Shown here piece by piece: positions 33,324-42,212 of a stretch of 64,000 nucleotides of DNA (its first letter is position 1; each line of letters begins with the position of its first letter). The position numbers and the translations under genes were made by a program. This DNA is from an uncultured Paracoccus sp. (lineage in GTDB: Bacteria > Pseudomonadota > Alphaproteobacteria > Rhodobacterales > Rhodobacteraceae), in NCBI RefSeq assembly GCF_947496875.1, contig NZ_CANMEH010000011.1, forward strand, positions 1 to 64,000, written 5' to 3'. The notes beneath the pieces were generated by a model. The model did not search any database and was not told the origin of the DNA. It saw nothing but the letters and a program-made list of their open reading frames with translations.

Positions 33324-34700
33324 TCAGTCGTAGAGTTCGCGGTATTTGCGGACGATCCGCAGCGCGAGGATGTTGATGGCGAGGGTGACGAGGAACAGCA
33401 TCAGCCCCAGGGCAAATGCCGCCAGCGTCTTGGGACTGTCGAACTCGGTATCGCCGACCAGCAGGGTGACGATCTGGACCGTGATCGTCGTCACGCTGTC
33501 CAGCGGGTTGATGGTCATGCTGGCCATCAGGCCCGCGGCCATGACGACGATCATCGTTTCCCCTATCGCGCGGCTGACAGCCAGCAACACGCCCCCCGCG
33601 ATGCCGGGAATGGCGGCGGGGAACAGGACCTTCGTCACGGTTTCCGACCGTGTCGCGCCCAGCGCAAGGCTGCCGTCGCGAAGGCTGCGGGGAACGGCAG
33701 CCAGCGCATCGTCGGCGAAGGACGAAATGAACGGGATCAGCATGATCGCCATCACCCCGCCCGCCGCCAGGGCGGTATTGGGCGCAACCGGAATCCCCAG
33801 GGCGGCGCCGGCCGCCCGCAGCGCCGGCGCGACGGTGAGGATCGCGAAGAAGCCGTAGACCACGGTCGGGATGCCGGCCAGGATCTCGAGGATCGGCTTT
33901 GCCACCGCCCTGAACCGGGTGCTGGCAAACTCGTTCAGATAGATCGCGCTCATCAGCCCGATGGGCACGGAAATGGTGATCGCAACCACGGTGATGACCA
34001 GCGTGCCCAGCAGGACGGGAATCCAGCCGAACGCGCCCTCGGCCGCAACCTGGTCGGCACGGATCGGCATCTGCGGCTCCCACCGGGTGCCGAACAGGAA
34101 CTCGGTCACCGGCACCATGCTGAAGAAACGCAGCGATTCGAAGACCAGCGACAGGACGATCCCCACCGTGACGAAGATCGCCACGACCGCACAGGACAGC
34201 ATCAGCCCCAGTACGATCCGCTCGACGCCCTGGCGGGCCCGGAACTCGGCCGATACCCGCGACCGCGAAAACACCAGCGCCGCAGCCATCAGGCCGGTCA
34301 GCACGGTCAGCAGCAGCCAGCCGGCGCGGCCTTGCAGGCTGTTCATCCGCTCGGCCGCCTCCAGCTTCCACGGGTCGGGGGTGCCGAACACGCGTCCGCC
34401 GGCAATCGACCGGATCTCAGCCTGAATCAGCTGAACGGCGCCGGAATCCAGCCCCTCCAGCGTGCCTGCGGGCAGCCCGTTCATGACCATGCGCTCAATG
34501 ACAACCGGCTGCAGGACGAGCCACAGCAGGATCAGCAGCAGCGCCGGGACCATGATCAGCAGCAGCGAATACAGCCCGTGGAAGCCCGCCAGCGAATGCA
34601 GGCGGGTTCCGCCGGACCGGATCGCCAGTGCGGCCTGCCGATTCACGAGATATCCCGTGATCGACGCAAGAAACAGCATCAGAAAGGCTATGGCGATCAT
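33324..34700 (-). CDS. pstC: Phosphate ABC transporter permease PstC
   Basis: 458 aa, with an extended N-terminal half of two or three helices and a periplasmic loop before the permease core (FGWIPVLLGTLVITVVAITISVPIG; RDGSLALGATRSETVTKVLFPAAIPG). The large size is usual in Rhodobacteraceae. It lies 9 bp upstream of pstA and 73 bp after pstS. Confidence 0.93.
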   Translation of the reverse strand: MIAIAFLMLFLASITGYLVNRQAALAIRSGGTRLHSLAGFHGLYSLLLIMVPALLLILLWLVLQPVVIERMVMNGLPAGTLEGLDSGAVQLIQAEIRSIAGGRVFGTPDPWKLEAAERMNSLQGRAGWLLLTVLTGLMAAALVFSRSRVSAEFRARQGVERIVLGLMLSCAVVAIFVTVGIVLSLVFESLRFFSMVPVTEFLFGTRWEPQMPIRADQVAAEGAFGWIPVLLGTLVITVVAITISVPIGLMSAIYLNEFASTRFRAVAKPILEILAGIPTVVYGFFAILTVAPALRAAGAALGIPVAPNTALAAGGVMAIMLIPFISSFADDALAAVPRSLRDGSLALGATRSETVTKVLFPAAIPGIAGGVLLAVSRAIGETMIVVMAAGLMASMTINPLDSVTTITVQIVTLLVGDTEFDSPKTLAAFALGLMLFLVTLAINILALRIVRKYRELYD

Positions 34701-34735
34701 CGAAGCAGCTTCCGTGTCGGGTCCGAACGGGATGT

Positions 34736-34767
34736 GGGCCGCCCCGCCCGGACGGGACGGGGCGGGC
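34736..34767 (-). other. Stem-loop between pstS and pstC
   Basis: GGCCGCCCCGCCC pairs with GGGACGGGGCGGGCC across a tiny loop in the 73-bp pstS-pstC gap, giving a very stable hairpin without a T-run. Such hairpins commonly stabilise the upstream mRNA, here allowing more PstS than permease. Confidence 0.6.
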
Positions 34768-34773
34768 CGGAGG

Positions 34774-35820
34774 TCACTCGGTAATCTCTACCGGGGTGGC
34801 GGACTGGATGTCGTCCTGCAGCTTGGTGCGCTCGTCGTCGCCCAGCGCCACGAGGCCACGTTCCGCCAGATAGCCGTCGCTGGCCAGCGCGTCTTCGGCG
34901 ACATAGGCGTTCACGAACTCGTCGAGATTCGGGATCACCCCCCGATGCGCGTTCTTGACGTAGAAATACAGCGGCCGCGACAACGGATAGGACCCGTCGG
35001 CAATGGTCTCGGTCTGCGGCTCGACGCCGTCGATCTTGACGCCCTTCAGCTTGTCCATGTTCTCGAACAGGAACGAGTAGCCAAAGATGCCCAGCGCGTT
35101 CGGGTCCGATTCCAGCCGCTGCACGATCAGGTTGTCGTTCTCGCCGGCTTCGATGAAGGGCCCGTCCGTGCGCATCCGCGAACAGTTCTCGGCCACCCAA
35201 TCCTCGTTGCCGGATTCTTCGGCGATCGTCGCGATCTCGTCGATCTGCTCGCAGCCGGCATGCATCGCCAGCTCCACAAAAGCGTCGCGGGTGCCCGAGG
35301 TGGGCGGCGGGCCCAGCACGATGATCTCGGTGTCGGGCAGCGACGGATCGATATCCGACCACTTCGTATGGGGATTCGGCACCATCTGACCGTCAACCGG
35401 AACCTCGGCCGCCAGTGCCTGGAAGATCTGCGCCAGCGTCAGATTCCAGTCGGTCTCGTTCGCGCGCGAACCGGCGATCGACAGCCCGTCATAGCCGATC
35501 AGCGCTTCGGACACGTCCGTCACGCCGTTCTGCTGGCAAAGGTCGTACTCGGATTTCTTCATCCGACGCGACGCGCCGGTCAGGTCCGGGTGCTGTTCGC
35601 CGATGCCGCCGCAGAAGATCTGCATGCCGCCGCCGGTGCCGGTGGATTCGACGATGGGGGCCGGTGCCCCGGTCTGGTTGGAAAACTCCTCGGCCACCGC
35701 CTGGGTATAGGGGAACACGGTCGACGAACCGACGATGCGGATCTGGTCGCGGGCGGCCGCCGCGGTCGCGGACAGCGCGACGACCGCCAGCGCGGAAACG
35801 GTGATCTTCATCCTGGTCAT
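34774..35820 (-). CDS. pstS: Phosphate ABC transporter substrate-binding protein PstS
   Basis: 348 aa from ATG 35820 (MTRMKITVSA), which has AGGAG 7 nt upstream; the track's earlier start (35874) has none. Signal peptide to about residue 22 (LSATAAAARDQ). The phosphate-binding elements IVGSSTVFPYTQAVAEEF, STGTGGGMQIFC and GPPPTSGTRDAFVEL are clear. First gene of the pst-pho operon; a Pho-box-like site lies 55-72 bp upstream. Confidence 0.94.
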   Translation of the reverse strand: MTRMKITVSALAVVALSATAAAARDQIRIVGSSTVFPYTQAVAEEFSNQTGAPAPIVESTGTGGGMQIFCGGIGEQHPDLTGASRRMKKSEYDLCQQNGVTDVSEALIGYDGLSIAGSRANETDWNLTLAQIFQALAAEVPVDGQMVPNPHTKWSDIDPSLPDTEIIVLGPPPTSGTRDAFVELAMHAGCEQIDEIATIAEESGNEDWVAENCSRMRTDGPFIEAGENDNLIVQRLESDPNALGIFGYSFLFENMDKLKGVKIDGVEPQTETIADGSYPLSRPLYFYVKNAHRGVIPNLDEFVNAYVAEDALASDGYLAERGLVALGDDERTKLQDDIQSATPVEITE

Positions 35821-35874
35821 GGCAGGCTCCTGCATTGAAAGGGTCTCGTCCCTGCGCCCTCCTAGCGGGTGCAT

Positions 35875-35892
35875 ATGTCAGTTCCGTGACGA
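35875..35892 (-). promoter_or_regulatory. Candidate Pho box upstream of pstS
   Basis: On the minus strand TCGTCAC-GGAA-CTGACAT forms two 7-mers separated by 4 nt, matching the layout of the PhoB box (CTGTCAT-N4-CTGTCAC) with several mismatches. It is 55-72 bp upstream of the pstS ATG. An overlapping inverted repeat GTGACG-ATTT-CGTCAC is also present. Confidence 0.6.
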
Positions 35893-36073
35893 TTTCGTCA
35901 CATTCGAGCGGTCGCTGCGGGCGGTGCCCCCTTTGGTCGGCGTGACACTGCGCCGCGTCCGGCCAGCTTGCCGCCACCCGCATCTGCGGGCAAGCTGCTC
36001 TCGCCCCCCGGGAACGACCGGATCCGCAAGCTTGTCCATAGGATGCGTGCGACGGCAGAAATGTGCTGCACCA

Positions 36074-36090
36074 CCGCACCGTCGGTGCGG
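36074..36090. promoter_or_regulatory. 17-bp perfect palindrome upstream of the DevBCA-type operon
   Basis: CCGCACCG-T-CGGTGCGG lies 59-75 bp before the ATG of the membrane-fusion gene in the 328-bp pstS/devB gap. It could be an operator or an mRNA hairpin; no family can be assigned. The rest of the gap holds only the Pho-box-like site. Confidence 0.45.
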
Positions 36091-36148
36091 CGACATGGCG
36101 GGCGCCCACGGCAGTGATCGTCCGGTGGGCTGAAGGGACGAGGCGACG

Positions 36149-37441
36149 ATGAGCGATACCCCTGACCTGCCCCTGCGCGTCACCCGTACCCCGGAACCGG
36201 TGCCGCCGTCCGCCGGGGGACGACGCGCGCCGCGGCGCTGGCGCTGGCTGATGCTGCTGCCGCTGGTGCCGGTGCCGGTGCTGCTGCTGAGCGGGGCCGT
36301 GATCGGGATGTATTTCCAGCCCCCGGGACTGCGGCTGGTGTTTGACCGTACCGGGCTGATTCCTGGCGCGGGGTCCAGCGCACCGATCGCCCTGCCGCCC
36401 GAGATAGATCTGCCGCCGGCGGTCGTCGAGACCATCGTTCCAACCGACGTCATGGGCCTGGCCCGTCTGATCCCGCGCGGCGACGTGATCACGGTGGCGC
36501 CGCCCTATGGCGCGGGGGATGCCCGGATCGCGACGCTGCCGGTGGCCGAGGGGGATCGCGTCGACCAGGGCCAGATCATTGCCACGCTTGACAACCGGCC
36601 CTTCCTTGAAAGCGCGCTTCTGACTGCCCGGGCCGAGGTCGCGGTGCGAGAGGCCGCACTGGTCCAGACACGCGCGGGTGTCGCGGCGTCGCGTGACGAG
36701 GCGCAGGCGGCGCTGGACCAGGCACGCGCCGCCGCAGTCGAGGCGCAGGCGGAGTTCGACCGGACCCGGGCCCTGTCCCAGCGGGGGGTCGCGACCCAGG
36801 CCGCCCTGGACGTGGCCGAGGCGAACCGCAGTCAGGCCACCCTTGCGGTCGCCAAGGCCGAGGCCACCCTGAACCGCTTTGCCGCGGGCGACGCCGAAAC
36901 CCAGCCGGACGTTATCGTCGCCAGCCGCAACCTGGATGCAGCCCGTGCGGCGCTGACCCGGGCCGAGGCCGATCTGGCCCGGGCCGAGGTGCGTGCCCCG
37001 ATCGCGGGGACCATCCTGTCGGTGGATACGCGGCCCGGCGAACGCCCGCCCGCGGCCGGCATTCTGACGATGGGCGATACCGGTCAGATGATGGCCGAGG
37101 TCGAGGTCTATCAGGACCGGATCGCCCGCGTCGCCCCGGGGCAGCCGGTCGAGCTGCTGGCGATGGCGATCGGCCAGACGCTGCACGGCCGGGTGTCACG
37201 GATCGGCCTGACCGTGGGCCGGCAGGGGCTGCTGCCCGACGACATCGCCGCCAACACGGATGCCCGCGTCGTCGAGGTCGAGGTGGAACTCGACCCCGAA
37301 AGCAGCGCCGTCGCCGCCCGCTATACTCATCTGGAGGTCGTGGCGCGCATCCAGACGGCGGCAGCCGGTTTCGGGGCCATGGGTGAGAATGCCAGCGACC
37401 CGCAGGCCGTGTCGCCCGTGCGGATGCCGGCGGACAGATGA
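36149..37441 (+). CDS. DevB-type periplasmic adaptor of an ABC exporter (HlyD family)
   Basis: 430 aa. A cytoplasmic start, one membrane anchor (residues ~33-55, LMLLPLVPVPVLLLSGAVIGMYF), a split biotinyl-lipoyl domain (ATLPVAEGDRVDQGQIIATLD ... RAEVRAPIAGTILSVDTRPGE), a long Ala/Glu/Arg coiled-coil hairpin (about 150-275) and a beta-barrel C-terminal domain. The arrangement with the next two genes is that of cyanobacterial-type DevBCA/MacB-like exporters, which pass substrates to a TolC-like outer-membrane channel not found here. The ATG has GAGG 6 nt upstream. Confidence 0.85.
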   Translation: MSDTPDLPLRVTRTPEPVPPSAGGRRAPRRWRWLMLLPLVPVPVLLLSGAVIGMYFQPPGLRLVFDRTGLIPGAGSSAPIALPPEIDLPPAVVETIVPTDVMGLARLIPRGDVITVAPPYGAGDARIATLPVAEGDRVDQGQIIATLDNRPFLESALLTARAEVAVREAALVQTRAGVAASRDEAQAALDQARAAAVEAQAEFDRTRALSQRGVATQAALDVAEANRSQATLAVAKAEATLNRFAAGDAETQPDVIVASRNLDAARAALTRAEADLARAEVRAPIAGTILSVDTRPGERPPAAGILTMGDTGQMMAEVEVYQDRIARVAPGQPVELLAMAIGQTLHGRVSRIGLTVGRQGLLPDDIAANTDARVVEVEVELDPESSAVAARYTHLEVVARIQTAAAGFGAMGENASDPQAVSPVRMPADR

Positions 37442-38610
37442 CCTGGCTGCTGACCCGGCTGTTCGGACGGCTGCCGATCGGATGGCTGCAACTGACCCAT
37501 AACCGGGCCAGGCTGATCGCCGCGCTTGCCGGTGTCGCGTTCGCCAACGTGCTGGTCTTTGTCCAGCTGGCGATCATGGGGTCGATGTCGATCGCGACCG
37601 GGCAGCCCTATGGGTTCTTTGATGCGCGGGTCATGATCTCGGCCTCCGATGCAGAATCGCTGACCGACGGCAGCAACGTGGCGCGTCAGTGGCTGTTCCA
37701 GGCGCTGGCCCACCCCGCTGTGACCGACGGCATGCCGCTGTTCGTGGGCAATGTCACGATCCAGCGCGGCGGCAGCACCATGTCGCTGACCACCTTCGGC
37801 GTGGACCCGACCCGACCCGGCTTTCTGTCCACGTCGGTGAGGCCTGCCGCCGAGCTGCTCGCGCTGCCCGATTCCGGTATCCTCGACGGCCGGACCCGGG
37901 GCTTGGGGGCCGACGAGGCCGCGACCATCGGGCCGTCCTCGCCGGCGAGCTTCGAGATCCGGGGCCGCACGCTGACCATCTATGACACGTTCGTGGGTGG
38001 CGGCGGCTTCGGGGTGGACGGGTTCCTGATCGTGTCGGACCAGACCTTCATGAAACTGGTCCAGGGACGCCAGAGCGCGGCGCCCGACCACGTGCTGCTG
38101 TCGCTCGCCCCCGGCGCCGACCCGGCTACCGTGGCGGCCGATCTGCAGCGGATGATCTCGGATCAGTCCCTGCGGATCAGACCCTATGACCAGGCCCGCG
38201 CCGAGGACATCGCCTATCAGCAGACGCGGCGTCCCACCGGGGTGATCTTCGGCTTCGGCGTCGTGATCGGCATCCTGGTGGGGCTGGTCATCGTCTATCA
38301 GGTCCTGTCGACCGACGTCGCCGATCACATCCGGGAATACGCGACATTCAAGGCGATGGGGTACCGCCAGCGCTTCCTGCTGGGGATCGTGCTGGAAGAG
38401 GCGCTGATCCTTGCCGCGATGGGGGCGGTGCCGGGCTATCTGGTCGCGCGGGTTCTGATCGGCGCGATGCGCAAGGTCACCAACCTGCCGCTGGAGCTTA
38501 GCCTCCAGACCGGGCTCGGCGTCTTTGTCGGCACGGTGCTGGCCTGCGCGCTGTCGGGGGCGCTGGCAACCCGACGGCTGGCTTCGGCCGACCCGGCCGA
38601 GCTGTTCTGA
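37438..38610 (+). CDS. DevC-type ABC exporter permease (FtsX-like)
   Basis: 390 aa with one N-terminal helix, a large periplasmic domain (about 45-270) and three C-terminal FtsX-type helices (FGFGVVIGILVGLVIVYQVLSTDV; LEEALILAAMGAVPGYLVAR; LGVFVGTVLACALSGALA). Starts GWLQLTHNRARLIAALAGVAFANVLVFVQ like DevC proteins. It overlaps the adaptor gene by 4 nt. Confidence 0.88.
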   Translation: MTWLLTRLFGRLPIGWLQLTHNRARLIAALAGVAFANVLVFVQLAIMGSMSIATGQPYGFFDARVMISASDAESLTDGSNVARQWLFQALAHPAVTDGMPLFVGNVTIQRGGSTMSLTTFGVDPTRPGFLSTSVRPAAELLALPDSGILDGRTRGLGADEAATIGPSSPASFEIRGRTLTIYDTFVGGGGFGVDGFLIVSDQTFMKLVQGRQSAAPDHVLLSLAPGADPATVAADLQRMISDQSLRIRPYDQARAEDIAYQQTRRPTGVIFGFGVVIGILVGLVIVYQVLSTDVADHIREYATFKAMGYRQRFLLGIVLEEALILAAMGAVPGYLVARVLIGAMRKVTNLPLELSLQTGLGVFVGTVLACALSGALATRRLASADPAELF

Positions 38611-39323
38611 TGGCAGAGGCGCCCGTGCCCCCGCCGATCGAGACCAGCGGCCTCAACCACTGGTTCGGCCATGGCGAGGCGAGGAAGCAGGCGATCTTCG
38701 ACGTCAGCCTGACGGTGGCTCGGGGCAGCCTGACGGTGCTGATGGGCCCGTCGGGGTCGGGCAAGACGACCCTGCTGACCCTGATGGGCTGTCTGCGCGA
38801 TGTGCAGGACGGATCGATCCGCCTGCTGGGCCAGGAACTGGCGGATGCCAGTGAACGCCGGCTCGTGGCACTGCGGCGCCGGCTGGGCTTCATCTTCCAG
38901 GCCCACAACCTGCATGAAAGCCTGACCGCGCGGCAGAACGTGCTGATGGGATTGCAGGTCAAGGGGGGCCGTGTGCATGCCGGGGATCGCGACGCCGCGG
39001 CCGCACATGTGCTGGGCCTGCTGGGTCTCGGCGAGCGGATGGATTACCTGCCCGCCAACCTGTCGGGCGGGCAGAAACAGCGCGTCGCCATCGCCCGCGC
39101 GCTGGTCGGCGACCCGGAGGTGGTGTTTGCCGACGAACCGACGGCGGCCCTGGACCGCGACAGCGGCATGAACGTCGTCGAACTGCTCAAGCGGATGGGC
39201 AAGGCGCGGGGCACGACCACGGTGATGGTGACCCACGACAATCGCATCCTCGGGCTGGCCGACCGGATCCTGACGATGGAGGACGGGCGGATCGTCGAGG
39301 ACAGCGTCCGTCCGCATCGCTGA
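38610..39323 (+). CDS. DevA-type ABC exporter ATPase
   Basis: 237 aa. Walker A GPSGSGKTT, signature LSGGQKQRVAIARAL, Walker B VVFADEPTAALD, and the MacB/LolD-family segment QAHNLHESLTARQNVLMGL. It completes the DevBCA-type exporter; the start overlaps the permease stop. Substrate unknown; related systems export glycolipids, lipids or peptides. Confidence 0.9.
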   Translation: MAEAPVPPPIETSGLNHWFGHGEARKQAIFDVSLTVARGSLTVLMGPSGSGKTTLLTLMGCLRDVQDGSIRLLGQELADASERRLVALRRRLGFIFQAHNLHESLTARQNVLMGLQVKGGRVHAGDRDAAAAHVLGLLGLGERMDYLPANLSGGQKQRVAIARALVGDPEVVFADEPTAALDRDSGMNVVELLKRMGKARGTTTVMVTHDNRILGLADRILTMEDGRIVEDSVRPHR

Positions 39324-39344
39324 CGTTCCGTCAGGCAGGATCTA

Positions 39345-40343
39345 TCACAGCAGCCCTTCGGCCTGGAACAGCGCCCGGACGTCGCGCTCCGGGCGCGCGC
39401 CGACATGGCTGATCACCTCGGCCGCGGCGATGCAGCCCATGCGGCCCGCGACCTCCAAGGGCCGTCCGGTCACGAGACCGAAGATCAGCCCGGCTGCGAA
39501 CTGGTCGCCGGCGCCGGTCGCATCGACCGGCCTGATCCGGTGAACCGGCACGGTCACGCGCTCGCCGTCGCGGATCAGGATCGCGTCCTCGCCCGACCGG
39601 GTGCAGATGACCGTTCCGCAATCCGCCGCCGCCAGCGACAGCGCCGCCTGAAGGTCATCGACTTGGTACAGCGATTGCCATTCGTGGACATTGCCGATCA
39701 CGTAATCCATCGGCCCCGCCACCAGCTGGCGGAAATCGTCGCGGTGGCGGTCGACGCAGAACGGATCGCTGAGGGCGATTCCGGCCTGCCCGCCCGCGTC
39801 CCGGCAGGCGGCGGCAGCCTTGCGGAACGCGGCCTTGCCGCCGTCCTTGTCGAACAGATATCCCTCGAGGAACAGCCACGGTCCCTGTGCGAACAGGCCG
39901 CTGTCCACATCCGTTTCGTCCAGTTCGGCGGAAATGCCCAGATAGGTGTTCATCGACCGTTCGCCGTCCGGGGTCACGTAGATGATCGACCGCGATGTCG
40001 GCTGGCCTGCGTCACCCACCGGAGGCGTCACGAACTCGGTTCCATCCGCCGCCATCTCGTGGGCATAGGCATGGCCAAGGTCGTCGGCGGCCACGCGACC
40101 GATGAACGCCGTCGTGAGGCCCAGCCGCCCGAGACCGGCCAGCGTGTTCGCGACCGATCCGCCAGGCACCAGCCTCGCGCTGTGATGACCGGCCCCCTGC
40201 TCAGCCATCAGCGCCTCGGCACGGTCGCGGTCGATCAGCTGCATGATCCCCTTGTGGACGCCCAGGCGGGCCAGCACCTCGTCCGGAACGGGGGCGATCA
40301 CGTCCATGATCGCGTTGCCGACGCCAATCACCTGATGGCCCAT
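39345..40343 (-). CDS. PfkB-family kinase, probable adenosine kinase
   Basis: 332 aa. GNAIMDVIAPV at the start, PGGSVANTLAGLGRLG as PfkB signature 1, and DATGAGDQFAAGLIFGL as signature 2 with the catalytic Asp. The overall sequence is of the bacterial adenosine-kinase-like branch common in alphaproteobacteria; sugar substrates cannot be ruled out. Convergent with the ABC exporter ATPase. Confidence 0.85.
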   Translation of the reverse strand: MGHQVIGVGNAIMDVIAPVPDEVLARLGVHKGIMQLIDRDRAEALMAEQGAGHHSARLVPGGSVANTLAGLGRLGLTTAFIGRVAADDLGHAYAHEMAADGTEFVTPPVGDAGQPTSRSIIYVTPDGERSMNTYLGISAELDETDVDSGLFAQGPWLFLEGYLFDKDGGKAAFRKAAAACRDAGGQAGIALSDPFCVDRHRDDFRQLVAGPMDYVIGNVHEWQSLYQVDDLQAALSLAAADCGTVICTRSGEDAILIRDGERVTVPVHRIRPVDATGAGDQFAAGLIFGLVTGRPLEVAGRMGCIAAAEVISHVGARPERDVRALFQAEGLL

Positions 40344-40425
40344 AATCCCTCCGTCTCCTGCTGGTGCCGCTCGTCAATGGCTTCTGACCGCGGCGACGGC
40401 AAGGTCCCAAAGTCGGGGCAGGTGA

Positions 40426-41208
40426 TCAGGGGTCGGTCGTCTTCGGCTCGAACGGACAGAGGTCGCGGATCGGGCAGATCGGACAGCGCGGCCGTCGCGC
40501 CTGGCAGATGTAGCGCCCGTGCAGGATCAGCCAGTGATGGGCATTGCGCTGGAACTCGGCGGGCACGTTGTCCTCGATCGCGCGTTCGACCTCGGCTTCG
40601 TCGCGGCCCGGGGCCAGCCGGGTGCGGTTGCCGACGCGGAAGATATGCGTGTCGACCGCCTGCGCCGGCAGGCCCCAGATGCAGTTCAACACCACGTTCG
40701 CGGTCTTGCGCCCGACCCCCGGCAACGACATCAGGGCGGCGCGCGACGACGGCACCTGCCCGTCATGCTCATCCACCAGCCGCTGTGACAGCGCCACCAC
40801 GTTCCTGGCCTTCTGCCGGAACAGGCCGATCGTCTTGATGTGTTCGGTGACCCCTTCGACGCCCAGCTCGACCATCGACTGTGGCGTCGGCGCGGCGGCG
40901 AACAGGTCCGGGGTTGCCTTGTTCACACCCGCGTCGGTAGCCTGCGCCGACAGCGCGACGGCCACCAGCAGCGTGAACGGATCCTGGTAGACGAGCTCGG
41001 TCACGGGATCAGGGTCGGCATCGCGCAGCCGGGAAAATGCCGCCATTTGCGCGTGATACGGCAGGGCGGCAGGCAAGCGGCCCTTGCTGCCGGCCGAGCC
41101 GCCGGTGCGACGACTGCGGCGCGCCGGCGGCTCGCCCTCACCAGCCGCGCGCGTCGGCGCGCGATTCTCGGCGGGGCCGGACGATCCGCTCCCCGGGATC
41201 TTGGACAT
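40426..41208 (-). CDS. nth: Endonuclease III (DNA glycosylase/AP lyase)
   Basis: 260 aa. The helix-hairpin-helix LPGVGRKTANVVLN contains the catalytic Lys and the GPD Asp lies in VDTHIFRVGNR; the [4Fe-4S] cysteines are C-x6-C-x2-C-x5-C ([17 protein letters not shown]). It removes oxidised pyrimidines. An N-terminal ~50-residue basic Pro/Ser/Gly extension precedes the normal core; a later start near MAAFSRLRDAD would give the standard length. Confidence 0.93.
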   Translation of the reverse strand: MSKIPGSGSSGPAENRAPTRAAGEGEPPARRSRRTGGSAGSKGRLPAALPYHAQMAAFSRLRDADPDPVTELVYQDPFTLLVAVALSAQATDAGVNKATPDLFAAAPTPQSMVELGVEGVTEHIKTIGLFRQKARNVVALSQRLVDEHDGQVPSSRAALMSLPGVGRKTANVVLNCIWGLPAQAVDTHIFRVGNRTRLAPGRDEAEVERAIEDNVPAEFQRNAHHWLILHGRYICQARRPRCPICPIRDLCPFEPKTTDP

Positions 41209-41410
41209 GGGCTTCCCCCGAGGTTATGACATGAGGCGCGGGCCGAGCGATCGCGCCCATCGCCCTATTGTGACGCATTGTCAACGTATTCCGCCCCATT
41301 CACCTGCAGCTGCACGCAACCAAGCGGCCCCGGGATGGTTGAGTAGCCGAAGGGACGCGGTCCCTCCCACACCGCCGCCAGCCTGTGCGGCCCAGATAAG
41401 GATCTTTCCC

Positions 41411-42070
41411 ATGAAGACACGGATCACGCTGCTGCTTGCCGGTATCGGCCTGATGGCGCTTGGCGCCTGCACGGAAACCGCCATGCAGCCGTCCGAGATG
41501 TCGCGCACCCAGCAGGGGGCGCTTGCCGGCGCCGCGGCGGGCGCGATCTACGGCGCCGTCCGTGATGACGACAGCAGCGATCGCGGCAAGGACGTGGTCA
41601 AGGGCGCGATCGCCGGCGGCATCGCAGGCGGCGCCGTCGGTGCCGTCCTGGACGCCCAGGCGCGCGCGCTGCAGGCGCAGGTCACCACGCCCGGGGTGCA
41701 GGTGGTCAACACCGGCAGCAGCCTGAACGTCATCCTGCCCGAAGGCGTGCTGTTCGCCGTCGACAGCGCCGCGGTGTCGGGTCCCGCCCAGGCCGACCTG
41801 TATGCCGTCGCGCGCAACCTGCAGCAATATCCGAACTCGACCGTGCAGGTCGTCGGCCACACCGATGACACCGGCTCTGCCGCCTACAACCAGACGCTGT
41901 CGCAGCAGCGCGCCCGGTCGGTCGCCAACATCCTGGCCGCCGGCGGCGTGTCGCCCACGCGGATCGTCGCGGTCGGCCGGGGCGAGGCGCAGCCGATCGC
42001 CTCGAACAGCACCGCAGCCGGTCGCGCCCAGAACCGCAGGGTCGAGATCATCATCCTGCCCAACGGCTGA
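41411..42070 (+). CDS. OmpA-family outer-membrane lipoprotein
   Basis: 219 aa from ATG 41411. The lipobox MALGAC (Cys20) marks a lipoprotein; residues ~35-85 are a glycine-zipper region (GALAGAAAGAIYGAV; GAIAGGIAGGAVGAVLDAQ), and the C-terminus is an OmpA peptidoglycan-binding domain (VVGHTDDTGSAAYNQTLSQQRARSV...NRRVEI). YiaD/YfiB-like envelope anchor. The upstream 200 bp hold no other gene. A strong terminator follows. Confidence 0.9.
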   Translation: MKTRITLLLAGIGLMALGACTETAMQPSEMSRTQQGALAGAAAGAIYGAVRDDDSSDRGKDVVKGAIAGGIAGGAVGAVLDAQARALQAQVTTPGVQVVNTGSSLNVILPEGVLFAVDSAAVSGPAQADLYAVARNLQQYPNSTVQVVGHTDDTGSAAYNQTLSQQRARSVANILAAGGVSPTRIVAVGRGEAQPIASNSTAAGRAQNRRVEIIILPNG

Positions 42071-42092
42071 GGCGGCTCCGATCAACCACACA

Positions 42093-42118
42093 GGGCCGGG
42101 GCATGCCCCGGCCCTTTT
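42093..42118 (+). terminator. Rho-independent terminator after the OmpA lipoprotein gene
   Basis: GGGCCGGGG-CATG-CCCCGGCCC, a perfect 9-bp stem, followed by TTTT, 23 bp after the stop codon. Confidence 0.9.
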
Positions 42119-42141
42119 CATGCGCCGATTGGCGATGGATG

Positions 42142-42170
42142 AAAAAAGCACCCGGTCATCACCGGGCGCT
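42142..42170 (-). terminator. Rho-independent terminator after the F0 ATP synthase operon
   Basis: On the minus strand AGCGCCCGGT-GATG-ACCGGGTGCT (one G-T pair) runs into TTTTTT, 43 bp after the atpF stop codon. With the neighbouring plus-strand terminator it insulates two convergent operons. Confidence 0.9.
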
Positions 42171-42212
42171 TGTCAGACGATCACTGCAGCGTACCCTGCG
42201 GATCGCACCGGT

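Noticed and set aside
33105-34784. 559-aa plus-strand open frame
   Set aside because: Antisense to pstA and pstC; its Gln/His/Arg/Asp-rich composition is that of a shadow frame.
36485-36492. GTGATCAC as a further member of the sdh/suc motif
   Set aside because: Inside the DevB-type coding sequence, single copy, no 21-bp partner.
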